Below are positions 1 through 7,769 of a stretch of DNA of 19,299 bases, in pieces; the stretch's first letter is position 1; each line of letters begins with the position of its first letter. The notes under the pieces are model-generated. The model was not told the origin of the DNA and made no database searches. It saw nothing but the letters and a program-made list of their open reading frames with translations. The DNA comes from Streptococcus mitis (GTDB lineage: Bacteria; Bacillota; Bacilli; Lactobacillales; Streptococcaceae). Made by a program: the position numbers and the translations under genes. The stretch spans positions 1 through 19,299 of the forward strand of contig NZ_WIJK01000030.1 of NCBI RefSeq assembly GCF_009496285.1. Direction: 5' to 3'.

Positions 1-10
1 TGGTGCTCAT
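1..10 (-). CDS. Start of an unknown gene running off the left edge (partial)
   Basis: A minus-strand ATG lies at 10-8 (first codons M-S-T). It is preceded at suitable distance by a GGAGG Shine-Dalgarno sequence (complement of cctcc at 21-25, nine bases before the ATG). The bidirectional terminator at 51-96 lies just upstream, so this gene would be separated from the ArgR-family gene. Only three codons are visible, so no function can be given. The call rests on the ribosome binding site alone. Confidence 0.4.
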
Positions 11-50
11 GGCCAATAACCTCCTAAAATACAATAAGAGAATGACTCAA

Positions 51-96
51 AATTAAAAAGCTAGAATTCCACAATTGGGAACCTCTAGCTTTTTTG
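51..96. terminator. Bidirectional Rho-independent terminator after the ArgR-family gene
   Basis: The arms AGCTAGA (59-65) and TCTAGCT (84-90) pair, with a second short stem TTCC/GGAA inside. The A-run before the left arm (55-58) and the T-run after the right arm (90-95) give a U-tract on either strand. Its position about 30 bp past the regulator's stop codon fits termination of the pepX-argR transcript. Confidence 0.75.
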
Positions 97-128
97 TGGC
101 TGAGAACTATTTTGTCCCAGACACTTTG

Positions 129-599
129 CTACCGATCAAAAAATAGAGGTGGTGCAAATTGTTTGAGGCGTTCAAAGCAAGATTGAGCTTGTTCCTTATC
201 CTCGCAGATAACCAAACAGACATCATTTCCACAGATAGTAGCCACTATTTCAGGGAAGTTTAGGGCGTCCAAGATAGATCCGAAGGATTGTGCCAAACCT
301 GGATAGGTTTTGATAACAACCTGGTGTTGGACGGGTTGCATCATGTAGAGTGCTTCCTCCATATAGACTTCTAGCCGTTTTTCCCACTTGGATGTAGAGT
401 CAGTGTTGATTGAATAATAGGAGTGTTCACCTTCACGAATCTTAGAAAGATTCATCAGGTTAATGTCTCTTGAAAGTGTTGCTTGTGTGACCTGTACTCC
501 GTTTTCAATCAGTAGTTCTTGTAATTCAGTTTGGGTATGAATTTTTTGTTTAGTGATTAAGGCTCGGATGAGCTGGTGTCTTTGCTCGGCTTTGTTCAT
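129..599 (-). CDS. ArgR-family transcriptional regulator
   Basis: This 156-residue protein has the length and layout of ArgR/AhrC arginine repressors. An N-terminal winged helix-turn-helix (residues 1-70) carries the recognition motif TQATLSRDI at 38-46. The C-terminal oligomerisation and arginine-binding domain follows (about 75-150). In ArgR proteins that domain carries a GDD motif whose aspartates contact L-arginine. Here the motif reads [10 protein letters not shown] (122-131), with Asn125 in place of the first Asp. The start at 599 has a GGAGG site nine bases upstream, which lies inside the 3' end of pepX, with a 50-nt overlap. The gene is probably co-transcribed and perhaps translationally coupled with pepX. 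Streptococci carry several ArgR paralogues; I recall one beside pepX in S. pneumoniae. Its targets, and whether it responds to arginine, cannot be told from here. Confidence 0.93.
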   Translation of the reverse strand: MNKAEQRHQLIRALITKQKIHTQTELQELLIENGVQVTQATLSRDINLMNLSKIREGEHSYYSINTDSTSKWEKRLEVYMEEALYMMQPVQHQVVIKTYPGLAQSFGSILDALNFPEIVATICGNDVCLVICEDKEQAQSCFERLKQFAPPLFFDR

Positions 600-2889
600 C
601 TACAGTTACCTCCCTTTGAAAAGGTATCTCAAGACTAGACTGTGCAAGGTCGACAGTCAAGTGATAGTCTGTATTGTCACGTACAGTAATCTCAAAGTCT
701 GTTGTGTAAAGAACGAGACGTACTGTATCGCCTTCTTTTAGTTTGTAAATAGTTGGTTGGAGTTCAAATTGAAATTCCAACCATTCATCTGGCTTAATTT
801 CTTCAATTTTCAATAAATCATGACGATTTTGAAGATTGAGATAGCCTTTGGTGATAACGCGTTGAGCATTTGGACTAAATGGTAGCTCGCAAAGGTTTTC
901 CAGCATATGGTAACGACCATTATCAATCGTACGAGCAGCCAAGACTCCTGGATACGGTTGTAGGTATTTCTTTTGACCAAGTTCGAGAAGTTGGGCAGAT
1001 AGTAAGCCTTTATTGGTACTTGATTTGAGACGGAGGTTTAGTTTAACACGCCCATTGAGATGAAGGTCTTCTGTCACTGGCAGATCAATAGTTACCTGAT
1101 TGACTTTCCCTTGATATAATTCATTATTAAAGGTTTGATAGGTTTTTCCAAAACGTTCAAAGTCTGATTCTTGGTAATGATTTTCAATGACAGCTTCTTC
1201 AGTACCTAAAGAGAAAGTTTTATGGTCAGTTTGATTTCCGAAATCATCTAATGTCATCCATGTTTGAGGAGCTGTATTGTCTTGCCAAACGACTCTTGGA
1301 AGTCGGTAGTCAGTTTCTTGGTCCAATAATTTCTGCGTCAAAAGAGCATTCATGGATTCACGGAAATCAATAGACTGCCAATTGTTCATATAAACATGGG
1401 CACCGTTATGATAAAAGAGATGTTTCTTAATATTGCTTGGAAGAGAATTGAACATTTGATAGACATGAAGTGGTTTGACATTCCAGTCTTGCGAACCGTG
1501 TGTAAAGACAACTTCAGCCTTAACTTTTTCAGCATTGAGTAGGTAGTTTCTGTCATGCCAGAATTGGTTATAATCCCCAGTTTTACGGTCTAGATTTTTC
1601 TTGAGTTCTTCTATAGATTCTTTATGAGCTTCGTTTCCACGAATATAGTCACCAGCTAAGAGATTACGAGAATAAGTTAATTCATCTAATGAATCGAAGT
1701 CCTCCCCAGGATAGCCACCTGGGCTAGTTACCAGACCATTTTCTCGATAATAGTTGTACCAAGAAGAAATACCTGCTTCAGCAATAATGACTTCTAAACC
1801 ATCAACTCCTGTAGTGGCAAGACCATTAGACATTGTTCCTAGATAAGAAAGACCAGTAGTGGCAACTTTTCCATTTGACCAGTCAGCCTTGACCTGACGT
1901 TTACGACTGTGGTCTGTGAAGGCACGACAACGACCATTGAGCCAATCAATAACATTTTTATAGGCTTCAACTTGTCGGTAATCTCCGTTGGTCATTTGAC
2001 CTTGAGAATCCTTGGTTCCAAGACCAGATACGTAGATATTTGCAAATCCTCTTGGAAGGAAGTAGTCGTTAAGTGTGTAGCTGCTATTGATATGAGTGAG
2101 TTTTTCTTCAGCTTCTGAAACAAGTTCCGCTTCTCCAACAGGTTCAACCAAGTCTAATGTTGGTTTTTCTAGAGAAATTTCATGCGGTTCCTTGACTTCT
2201 AGCTCAGCTTCCATTTTGTAAAGAGCTTTATCGCTTGCTTTATCATTGGTTCCTTGATGGTAAGGGCTTGCTGTCATAACAGCTGGAATTTTGCCATGGT
2301 AAGATGGACGGATAATGTTTACCTTGATAAGATCTGGCAGTCCATCATCATCAGAATCAATACGACTCTCTACATAAACAACTTCCCGAATAGCATTGTT
2401 TGCAGAAAAGGTTGCCAAGCTCTTACCATTGAAGTAGTGGCAATCATTGTTCTCAGGGATAAGACCATCGCTAACCAATTGATCGATCAAGGTATTTCCC
2501 TTTTTAGTGCGCGTGTTAAGGAGTTGATAGAGATTGTCAATCAAATCTCCGTATACAATAGGGAAGGCCGTTTCTTTATGAAAAGCAAGACCATCTTCAA
2601 AGTCTGTCAAGTAACTGAAACCAAGCAACTGAAAGGCAACAGTATAGAAATTTTCTGCAGTTAATTCACGATCAGAGTTGAAGAAAGTGAGCAGATCAGT
2701 TTCTTTATCTACAGCTAAAGTTGAGAGGGGATAATCTGTATTTTTGTAATTGAAAAAGCAAGTTCTAACAAAAGCTTCAAACAGTTCTTTATCAGAATTT
2801 GATTGGTCAAGCTTGAATCCAAGGCTGGATAATTCCTGTAAAGCTTCTTGCTGGCTTACAGGATAGTAACTGAATTGATTAAAACGCAT
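550..2889 (-). CDS. pepX: X-prolyl dipeptidyl aminopeptidase PepX
   Basis: Cytoplasmic serine peptidase (family S15) that removes Xaa-Pro dipeptides from the N-terminus of peptides and supplies amino acids from proline-rich substrates. An N-terminal helical domain is followed by the alpha/beta-hydrolase core. The catalytic serine is Ser348 in TTGLSYLGT, the Asp is 468 in THGSQDWNV and the His is 498 in HNGAHVY, the same positions as in the lactococcal enzyme. A beta-rich C-terminal domain follows. The start is set by AAAGGAGG at 2895-2902, five bases before the ATG. The protein is 779 residues. The pneumococcal form, as I recall it, is about 757 and ends near the equivalent of residue 758. 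The last 21 residues here are encoded by the ribosome binding site and first codons of the downstream ArgR-family gene, so they look like an extension caused by a lost stop codon. Confidence 0.97.
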   Translation of the reverse strand: MRFNQFSYYPVSQQEALQELSSLGFKLDQSNSDKELFEAFVRTCFFNYKNTDYPLSTLAVDKETDLLTFFNSDRELTAENFYTVAFQLLGFSYLTDFEDGLAFHKETAFPIVYGDLIDNLYQLLNTRTKKGNTLIDQLVSDGLIPENNDCHYFNGKSLATFSANNAIREVVYVESRIDSDDDGLPDLIKVNIIRPSYHGKIPAVMTASPYHQGTNDKASDKALYKMEAELEVKEPHEISLEKPTLDLVEPVGEAELVSEAEEKLTHINSSYTLNDYFLPRGFANIYVSGLGTKDSQGQMTNGDYRQVEAYKNVIDWLNGRCRAFTDHSRKRQVKADWSNGKVATTGLSYLGTMSNGLATTGVDGLEVIIAEAGISSWYNYYRENGLVTSPGGYPGEDFDSLDELTYSRNLLAGDYIRGNEAHKESIEELKKNLDRKTGDYNQFWHDRNYLLNAEKVKAEVVFTHGSQDWNVKPLHVYQMFNSLPSNIKKHLFYHNGAHVYMNNWQSIDFRESMNALLTQKLLDQETDYRLPRVVWQDNTAPQTWMTLDDFGNQTDHKTFSLGTEEAVIENHYQESDFERFGKTYQTFNNELYQGKVNQVTIDLPVTEDLHLNGRVKLNLRLKSSTNKGLLSAQLLELGQKKYLQPYPGVLAARTIDNGRYHMLENLCELPFSPNAQRVITKGYLNLQNRHDLLKIEEIKPDEWLEFQFELQPTIYKLKEGDTVRLVLYTTDFEITVRDNTDYHLTVDLAQSSLEIPFQREVTVDEQSRAKTPAHPSLNH

Positions 2890-2919
2890 AGATGCCTCCT
2901 TTGAAGAATCATTAAATTT

Positions 2920-2928
2920 ATTTTATCA
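2920..2928 (-). promoter_or_regulatory. Extended -10 promoter of pepX
   Basis: On the minus strand the sequence reads TGATAAAAT, a TGn-extended -10 with hexamer TAAAAT at 2925-2920, about 30 bases before the pepX ATG. No convincing -35 hexamer is visible, as is common for extended -10 promoters. Near-identical TGATAAAAT elements precede lacR, nrdF and lysS in this window. Confidence 0.55.
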
Positions 2929-2963
2929 AAAAAGTAGGGAAAATGATAGAAAATACAAGTAAC

Positions 2964-2972
2964 TGTTATAAT
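2964..2972 (+). promoter_or_regulatory. Possible plus-strand extended -10 element
   Basis: TGTTATAAT is a perfect TGnTATAAT extended -10, pointing away from pepX. It is followed after about 20 bases by a GTG-started 13-codon reading frame. The -35 region is weak. It could serve a small RNA or peptide, or be left over from a lost divergent gene. Confidence 0.3.
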
Positions 2973-2992
2973 AAATTAAAAAGGATGACTTC

Positions 2993-3034
2993 GTGAAATG
3001 GAATATAAAAAGACAGATTCGAGGAATCTATTAA
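2993..3034 (+). CDS. Possible 13-codon small ORF or gene remnant
   Basis: A GTG start at 2993 with an AAAAGGAT site upstream gives a basic 13-residue peptide, MKWNIKRQIRGIY, followed by TAA. An alternative ATG at 2998 in another frame gives a different 13-residue peptide. The extended -10 at 2964-2972 would transcribe it. The frame is very short and unrecognised. It could be the truncated head of a lost gene between pepX and lacR, or chance. Confidence 0.17.
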   Translation: MKWNIKRQIRGIY

Positions 3035-3099
3035 ATTAAAAATACAGAAATCATAGATTTGAAAAATAATTGAAATATTTTAGATTGCACGCTTAATAT

Positions 3100-3153
3100 A
3101 AAATAAAAAACTAGCCATGGAATTAGTAGTAGCTACTAAATTCTGTGACTAGT
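3100..3153 (-). terminator. Rho-independent terminator of lacR
   Basis: Read on the minus strand, ACTAG (3153 side) pairs with CTAGT near 3110, enclosing a second stem GAATTTAGTAG/TACTAATTC. A U-tract (TTTTTTATTTT on the minus strand) follows at 3110-3100. It begins about ten bases past the lacR stop codon. Confidence 0.8.
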
Positions 3154-3161
3154 TGTAAATT

Positions 3162-3929
3162 TTAAGGTTTTGACTTGATAATTTTAGTTTGTTTAGATAG
3201 TGATTGGAGTGTTTGGTCACTTAATTTTGAATCAGTGATAATGGTGTCGATATCTGAGATATTGTAAAATGTGAAAAAATCAAATTTATCAAATTTGCTA
3301 TGGTCAGCTAGGAGATATTTTTTATTGGCGTTTTCTAGTGCTAATTTCTGTGCTTCACCTTCGTCTTCACTAAAAGTAGCGATAGCATGGTCCTTGATAC
3401 CATTACAACTAACGAAGGCTTTTGAAAATTGCAAACTGGCAATATCTTGGAGGGTTAGAGTGCCTACAAATGCACCAGTAATTGAACGATAATTACCACC
3501 GATTAGAATTAGATCAGTTAACTTACGCTCGTTTAGAATGAGAAATACAGGTAAACTATTAGTAACAACACGAATGTTATCGATAGAAAGCTCACGCGCA
3601 AAGAACTCTAAGGTAGTACCTGGACCGATAAAAATAGTTTCTCTTTCTTCAACTAAGTGACTAGCAAAGCGAGCAATTTCTTGTTTTTCTGCTGTTTGTA
3701 GTCCTTGTTTTTCAACATTAGAACGCTCATTATTTAATAAGGAACCTGTTCGAAGTTTTTCGGCTCCACCATGAACACGAACCAGTAAATCTTTATCTGC
3801 CAACTCTTGTAAATAACGTCTAGCAGTCATATCTGAAATATCTAGGCGACTCATAATCTCTTTAACAGTGATCGTTCCTTTTGTATTAACAATTTCTAAG
3901 ATAGTATCTAATTTTTCTTGCTTCAGCAT
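3162..3929 (-). CDS. lacR: LacR-type DeoR-family sugar repressor
   Basis: This 255-residue protein has the DeoR/GlpR layout. An N-terminal winged helix-turn-helix (residues 5-58, ending RVHGGAEKL) is followed by a sugar-phosphate-sensing domain with FIGPGTTLEFF at 100-110, VVTNSLPVF at about 121-129 and LIGGNYR. It most resembles lactococcal/streptococcal LacR, which responds to tagatose phosphates and represses lactose/tagatose genes. In S. pneumoniae I recall a lacR near nrdF, which supports the name, but no lac or tagatose genes lie in this window. The DeoR signature usually reads T-x-RRD-L; here it is TARRYL (35-40), with Tyr39 replacing the Asp. It is monocistronic, with its own promoter and terminator. 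The DeoR family is certain; the LacR assignment is less so. Confidence 0.85.
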   Translation of the reverse strand: MLKQEKLDTILEIVNTKGTITVKEIMSRLDISDMTARRYLQELADKDLLVRVHGGAEKLRTGSLLNNERSNVEKQGLQTAEKQEIARFASHLVEERETIFIGPGTTLEFFARELSIDNIRVVTNSLPVFLILNERKLTDLILIGGNYRSITGAFVGTLTLQDIASLQFSKAFVSCNGIKDHAIATFSEDEGEAQKLALENANKKYLLADHSKFDKFDFFTFYNISDIDTIITDSKLSDQTLQSLSKQTKIIKSKP

Positions 3930-3953
3930 TGAACCACCCCCAAATCTAATATT

Positions 3954-3982
3954 ATTTTATCATATTTTAAACAGCTAAGCAA
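3954..3982 (-). promoter_or_regulatory. Promoter of lacR
   Basis: The minus-strand -10 TAAAAT (3959-3954) is preceded by TGA, making a TGn extended -10. A partial -35 TTGCTT (3982-3977) sits at 17-bp spacing. The ATG is 25 bases downstream of the -10 and is preceded by a G-rich GGGGGTGG site. Confidence 0.55.
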
Positions 3983-3990
3983 CTTAAAGA

Positions 3991-4007
3991 AAACAAAAAT
4001 AAACAAA
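3991..4007. promoter_or_regulatory. Candidate LacR operator (weak)
   Basis: On the minus strand two TTTGTTT units lie nine bases apart just upstream of the lacR promoter. LacR-type DeoR repressors bind TGTTT-rich A+T repeats, so autoregulation here is plausible. The sequence is low-complexity and partly overlaps the U-tract of the nrdF terminator, so this is a weak call. Confidence 0.22.
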
Positions 4008-4047
4008 AAAAAACATCTGGTTTGTAATTAAACTTAGATGTTTTTTT
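4003..4047. terminator. Terminator downstream of nrdF (works on either strand)
   Basis: The arms AACATCT (4012-4018) and AGATGTT (4036-4042) enclose a further GGTTT/AAACT pairing. The A-run at 4003-4013 gives a long U-tract on the minus strand, and TTTTTTT after 4040 gives one on the plus strand. It separates nrdF from lacR. Confidence 0.82.
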
Positions 4048-4057
4048 AGGTTAGGTA

Positions 4058-5020
4058 TTAATTTAGTCCATAGTTATAGTCATCATCCTGCATAGCTTCA
4101 ACTTCACCAAGTAGATAGCCATTACCAACTTGAGAGAAGAAGTCGTGGTTTGATGTACCAGTTGAAATCCCGTTCATAACGATTGGGTTGACATCGTCCG
4201 CTGAGTCAGGGAAGAGAGGATCTTGCCCCAAATTCATAAGAGCCTTATTTGCATTGTAGCGAAGGAAGGTTTTAACCTCTTCGGTCCATCCGACTTCGTC
4301 ATAGAGGCTCTCTGTGTAGCCTTCTTCATTCTCATAAAGAGTATAGAGAAGGTCGTACATCCATTCTTTGAGTTTTTCTTGTTCATCTTCTGGCAATTCA
4401 TTGAAACCAAGTTGGAATTTGTAGCCGATGTAGGTTCCGTGTACAGACTCGTCACGAATAATCAACTTGATGATCTCAGCTACGTTGGCCAACTTGTTGT
4501 TTCCAAGATAGTAGAGAGGAGTGAAGAAACCAGAGTAGAAGAGGAAGGTTTCAAGAAAAACACTAGCTACTTTCTTTTCAAGTGGCGTTCCGTTTAGGTA
4601 GATTTCATTAATAATTTCAGCTTTTTTCTGAAGATATGGATTGGTATTAGTCCATTCAAAAATTTCTTCAATTTCAGACTTGGTATTTAAGGTTGAGAAG
4701 ATAGAAGAGTAAGACTTAGCATGAACAGATTCCATAAATTGGATATTGTTAAAAACAGCTTCCTCGTGAGGCGTACGAATATCAGCACGAAGGGCTTGAA
4801 CACCAGTTTCTGATTGCATGGTATCCAAAAGGGTCAAACCTCCAAAAACTTTACCAACAAGGTCTTTTTCCTTGTTAGAAAGCTTTCTCCAGTCATCTAG
4901 GTCATTTGACAAGGGAATACGCGTATCGAGCCAGAATTGCTCAGTCAGCTTTTCCCAGGTTGATTTGTCGATGACATCTTCGATGGCATTCCAGTTAATA
5001 GCTTTGTAGTAAGTTTTCAT
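4058..5020 (-). CDS. nrdF: Class Ib ribonucleotide reductase beta subunit NrdF
   Basis: Small subunit of the aerobic class Ib RNR; its dimetal-tyrosyl radical cofactor starts nucleotide reduction in NrdE. The length, 320 residues, is typical. Visible ligands are Asp66 (LTLLDTMQS), Glu97 and His100 (FMESVHAKSY), the later Glu in VFLETFLFYSGF, and Glu and His in IIRDESVHGTY. The radical tyrosine is Tyr104 in AKSYSSIF. The C-terminal tail, ending in an acidic DDDYNYGLN, is the part that docks on NrdE in this family. A terminator between nrdE and nrdF and a separate extended -10 give it its own transcript. The flavodoxin NrdI, needed for Mn-tyrosyl cofactor assembly, is not in the window. Confidence 0.97.
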   Translation of the reverse strand: MKTYYKAINWNAIEDVIDKSTWEKLTEQFWLDTRIPLSNDLDDWRKLSNKEKDLVGKVFGGLTLLDTMQSETGVQALRADIRTPHEEAVFNNIQFMESVHAKSYSSIFSTLNTKSEIEEIFEWTNTNPYLQKKAEIINEIYLNGTPLEKKVASVFLETFLFYSGFFTPLYYLGNNKLANVAEIIKLIIRDESVHGTYIGYKFQLGFNELPEDEQEKLKEWMYDLLYTLYENEEGYTESLYDEVGWTEEVKTFLRYNANKALMNLGQDPLFPDSADDVNPIVMNGISTGTSNHDFFSQVGNGYLLGEVEAMQDDDYNYGLN

Positions 5021-5067
5021 TTGAAATCTCTTTCTGTGTGTAGTAATACGATAACATAATCATTCTT

Positions 5068-5076
5068 ATTTTATCA
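5068..5076 (-). promoter_or_regulatory. Extended -10 promoter of nrdF
   Basis: Minus-strand TATGATAAAAT carries TGA before TAAAAT (5073-5068), downstream of the nrdE terminator and about 47 bases before the nrdF ATG. No good -35 and no clear NrdR box are visible here, unlike upstream of nrdH. Confidence 0.55.
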
Positions 5077-5093
5077 TAATTCTATTCTATAAT

Positions 5094-5120
5094 CGAACAA
5101 AAAGTCGGAGGCCCGACTTT
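5094..5120 (-). terminator. Terminator between nrdE and nrdF
   Basis: A perfect 8-bp stem, AAAGTCGG (5101-5108) and CCGACTTT (5113-5120), with a 4-nt loop. On the minus strand it is followed by TTTTTG, giving a U-tract. It lies about 75 bp past the nrdE stop codon. It should at least partly insulate nrdF from nrdHE. Confidence 0.82.
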
Positions 5121-5193
5121 TATGTTCTTACATGATTTTATCAGCAAAATACGTTAAATGGATTAAGTAAATGTAATTTTTTTGAGAGTTGAA

Positions 5194-7353
5194 TTAAATC
5201 ACACAGCTCTCACATTGGTTAGCACCGACTTCTCCACCATCATCTGTAAAGGTACGGACGTAGTAGATAGACTTGATACCTTTGTTGAAGGCATAGTTAC
5301 GAAGGATAGACAAGTCACGTGTTGTTTGTTTATTTTCTGATTTCCATTCGTAAAGACCTGTTGGGATATCACTGCGCATGAAGAGTGTGAGTGAAAGTCC
5401 TTGGTCCACGTGCTCAGTCGCAGCAGCATAAACATCAATTACCTTACGCATATCCATGTCATAAGCAGAAGTGTAGTAAGGAATTGTTTCTGTTGACAAA
5501 CCAGCAGCAGGATAGTAGATCTTACCAATTTTCTTCTCTTGGCGTTCTTCGATACGTTGCGTAATTGGGTGAATAGAGGCAGAAACATCGTTGATGTAGC
5601 TGATAGAACCATTTGGCGCTACAGCAAGGCGGTTTTGGTGGTAAAGTCCATCTGCTTTAACTTTATCACGAAGTTCAGCCCAGTCAGCAGCAGTAGGAAT
5701 AAAGATATCTTTGAAGAGCTCTTTAACACGGTCTGATTTCGGAAGGAATTCGCCAGTTAAATACTTATCAAAGTAGCTTCCGTTAGCATAGTCTGATTTT
5801 TCAAAGTTGTGGAAGGTTACACCACGTTCACGTGCGATATTGTTTGACTCAACCAAGGTCCAGTAGTTCATAAGCATAAAGTAGATGCTTGTAAATTCAA
5901 CAGACTCAGGTGATCCGTATTCGATCAATTGTTGAGCAAGATAGCTGTGAAGTCCCATAGCTCCAAGTCCAAATGTATGAGCTTGGCTGTTTCCGTGGTC
6001 GATAGTAGGAACAGCGACGATGTGTGAACTATCTGTAACAAAAGTAAGGGCACGAACCATAGCACGGATGGAGCGACCAAAGTCAGGTGAAGTCATCATG
6101 TTGACCACGTTTGTTGAACCAAGGTTACATGAGACATCAGTACCCATTTTTAGGAACTCCTGAGCATCATTGATAAGACTTGGTTCTTGGACTTGAAGAA
6201 TCTCTGAACACAAGTTACTCATGATAATCTTACCATCGACAGGATTTGCACGGTTAGCAGTATCGATGTTTACTACATAAGGATAGCCAGATTCTTGTTG
6301 CAATTTAGAAATTTCAGTTTCCAAATCACGCGCTTTGATTTTTGTCTTACGGATGTTTGGATTTGCAACTAGCTCATCGTATTTTTCTGTGATATCGATG
6401 TAGTTAAATGGCACGCCGTATTCAAGCTCTACAGAGTAAGGACTGAAGAGGTACATTTCTTCATTTTTACGAGCCAATTCGTAGAATTTATCTGGAACCA
6501 CAACACCAAGTGAAAGAGTCTTGACACGCACTTTTTCATCGGCGTTTTCCTTCTTAGTTGAAAGGAAGGCGATGATATCTGGGTGAAAGACATTGAGGTA
6601 AACAACCCCAGCACCTTGACGTTGACCGAGTTGGTTAGAGTAAGAGAAGCTGTCTTCGAAAAGCTTCATAACTGGTACGACACCAGAAGCAGCACCCTCA
6701 TAGCCTTTAATAGGAGCTCCAGCTTCACGAAGGTTGCTGAGGGAAATTCCCACACCACCACCAATACGTGAAAGTTGAAGAGCAGAGTTGATAGAACGTC
6801 CGATAGAGTTCATATCATCTGTTACCTGAATCAAGAAGCAAGATACCAATTCACCACGACGTGCACGACCTGCATTCAAGAAAGAAGGAGTAGCAGGTTG
6901 ATAACGTTGGTGGATGATTTCATTAGCGATATCAATAGCAATCGCTTCATCACCATCCGCGAAGTAAAGGGCATTAAAGAAGACACGGTCTTCCATGCTT
7001 TCAAGATAGTACTCTCCGTCATTAGTTTTCAGAGCATACTGATTATAGAATTTATAGGCAGCCATGAAAGACTTAAATTGGAAGTTCTGATCCTTGATAA
7101 ATTGATGCAGTTCTTCCAAAAATTCTGGACGGTATTTCTTGATAAATGCTGTCTCAATGTAGTTATGCTCAATGAGGAAGTTGATTTTATCCGTTATTGA
7201 GTCAAAAACCATTGTGTTAGGTACAACATTTTCTTTAAAGAAGGCTTCTAAAGCTTCCTTGTCTTTGTGAAGCATAATTTGTCCATTAACAGGACGGTTA
7301 ATTTCATTATTAAGACGGAAGTAAGTCACATCTTCAAGTTGTTTTAATCCCAT
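5194..7353 (-). CDS. nrdE: Class Ib ribonucleotide reductase alpha subunit NrdE
   Basis: Catalytic subunit that reduces ribonucleoside diphosphates to deoxy forms with NrdF. The protein is 719 residues and, as usual for class Ib, lacks the long N-terminal ATP-cone of class Ia. Visible active-site elements are Cys172 (LVSCFLIQ), the N-x-C-x-E site Asn380/Cys382/Glu384 (SNLCSEI), Cys409 (VSCNLGS) and the C-terminal shuttle pair C714-E-S-C717, which passes electrons from NrdH. Phosphate-binding and radical-transfer segments such as NGSISYINDVSASIHP are intact. It lies 68 bp after nrdH with a hairpin between them, and an AAAGGA site precedes the ATG. Confidence 0.98.
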   Translation of the reverse strand: MGLKQLEDVTYFRLNNEINRPVNGQIMLHKDKEALEAFFKENVVPNTMVFDSITDKINFLIEHNYIETAFIKKYRPEFLEELHQFIKDQNFQFKSFMAAYKFYNQYALKTNDGEYYLESMEDRVFFNALYFADGDEAIAIDIANEIIHQRYQPATPSFLNAGRARRGELVSCFLIQVTDDMNSIGRSINSALQLSRIGGGVGISLSNLREAGAPIKGYEGAASGVVPVMKLFEDSFSYSNQLGQRQGAGVVYLNVFHPDIIAFLSTKKENADEKVRVKTLSLGVVVPDKFYELARKNEEMYLFSPYSVELEYGVPFNYIDITEKYDELVANPNIRKTKIKARDLETEISKLQQESGYPYVVNIDTANRANPVDGKIIMSNLCSEILQVQEPSLINDAQEFLKMGTDVSCNLGSTNVVNMMTSPDFGRSIRAMVRALTFVTDSSHIVAVPTIDHGNSQAHTFGLGAMGLHSYLAQQLIEYGSPESVEFTSIYFMLMNYWTLVESNNIARERGVTFHNFEKSDYANGSYFDKYLTGEFLPKSDRVKELFKDIFIPTAADWAELRDKVKADGLYHQNRLAVAPNGSISYINDVSASIHPITQRIEERQEKKIGKIYYPAAGLSTETIPYYTSAYDMDMRKVIDVYAAATEHVDQGLSLTLFMRSDIPTGLYEWKSENKQTTRDLSILRNYAFNKGIKSIYYVRTFTDDGGEVGANQCESCVI

Positions 7354-7383
7354 AAAAAATCCTTTATCTAATTACAAAAGAAA

Positions 7384-7408
7384 GGCTTCTAAGGTAGACA
7401 TAGAAGCT
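7384..7408 (-). other. Hairpin between nrdH and nrdE (attenuator or processing site)
   Basis: GCTTCTA (7385-7391) and TAGAAGC (7401-7407) form a 7-bp stem with a 9-nt loop. On the minus strand it is followed by CTTTCTTTTG, an imperfect U-rich tail. It could be a partial terminator or an RNA-processing or stability element that sets nrdH apart from nrdE in level. The stem is real; the function is inferred. Confidence 0.5.
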
Positions 7409-7421
7409 TTTGTCCTGGTTC

Positions 7422-7640
7422 TTAAGCAAGTTGTTTGAGTTTACCTGGTTGGAAACCAGAGAAAACTTCTGTTGGTGTCTGAATAATAGGAGCAGCACTA
7501 AAGCCGAGCTCTTTTACTTGATCAATGTATTCAGGTTGTTCATCAAGATTGATTTCTTTATATTCAACATTATTACTGTCTAAAAAACGTTTCGTCATTT
7601 TACATTGGACACAGTTGTTTTTAGAATATACGGTTACCAT
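7422..7640 (-). CDS. nrdH: NrdH, glutaredoxin-like electron donor for class Ib RNR
   Basis: A 72-residue thioredoxin-fold protein with the redox pair C10-V-Q-C13 (NNCVQCKMTKRFL), the variant typical of NrdH. The second half carries EINLDEQPEYIDQVKELGFSAAP-type features (residues about 30-52), including the cis-proline region before IIQTPTEVF. It reduces the C-terminal disulfide of NrdE and is itself reduced by thioredoxin reductase. It is first in the nrdHE unit, with an AGAGGAG site upstream and a promoter with NrdR-like boxes. Confidence 0.96.
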   Translation of the reverse strand: MVTVYSKNNCVQCKMTKRFLDSNNVEYKEINLDEQPEYIDQVKELGFSAAPIIQTPTEVFSGFQPGKLKQLA

Positions 7641-7676
7641 TTCTGTAACTCCTCTTTAAAAAATTATTACTTTCTT

Positions 7677-7704
7677 AGTATATCAGAAAAAAAAACTTTG
7701 TCAA
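7677..7704 (-). promoter_or_regulatory. Promoter of nrdH
   Basis: A consensus minus-strand -35 TTGACA (7704-7699), a 16-bp spacer and -10 TATACT (7682-7677), with TGA just before the -10 as an extended element. Transcription would start near 7670, about 30 bases before the nrdH ATG. Confidence 0.75.
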
Positions 7705-7711
7705 CTTTCTA

Positions 7712-7769
7712 AAACTAAATCTTGTGTACTTATTTTACTGATTTTACTAACAAACACAATATATAGTGT
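7712..7769. promoter_or_regulatory. Pair of NrdR-box-like palindromes upstream of nrdH
   Basis: ACACAATATATAGTGT (7754-7769) is close to the known NrdR box and almost fully palindromic. AAACTAAATCTTGTGT (7712-7727) matches the same 16-bp pattern less well, 12 of 16 by my alignment to ACACAATATATTGTGT. Their centres are 42 bp apart, four helical turns. NrdR represses RNR operons through paired boxes on the same DNA face when dATP is high. The boxes lie upstream of the TTGACA promoter and flank a second, weaker candidate promoter (-35 inside the distal box, -10 TAAAAT at 7737-7732). Confidence 0.65.

Noticed and set aside
2254..2664. Open frame antisense to pepX
   Set aside because: It lies wholly inside a conserved enzyme gene, has no start signals and no recognisable domain.
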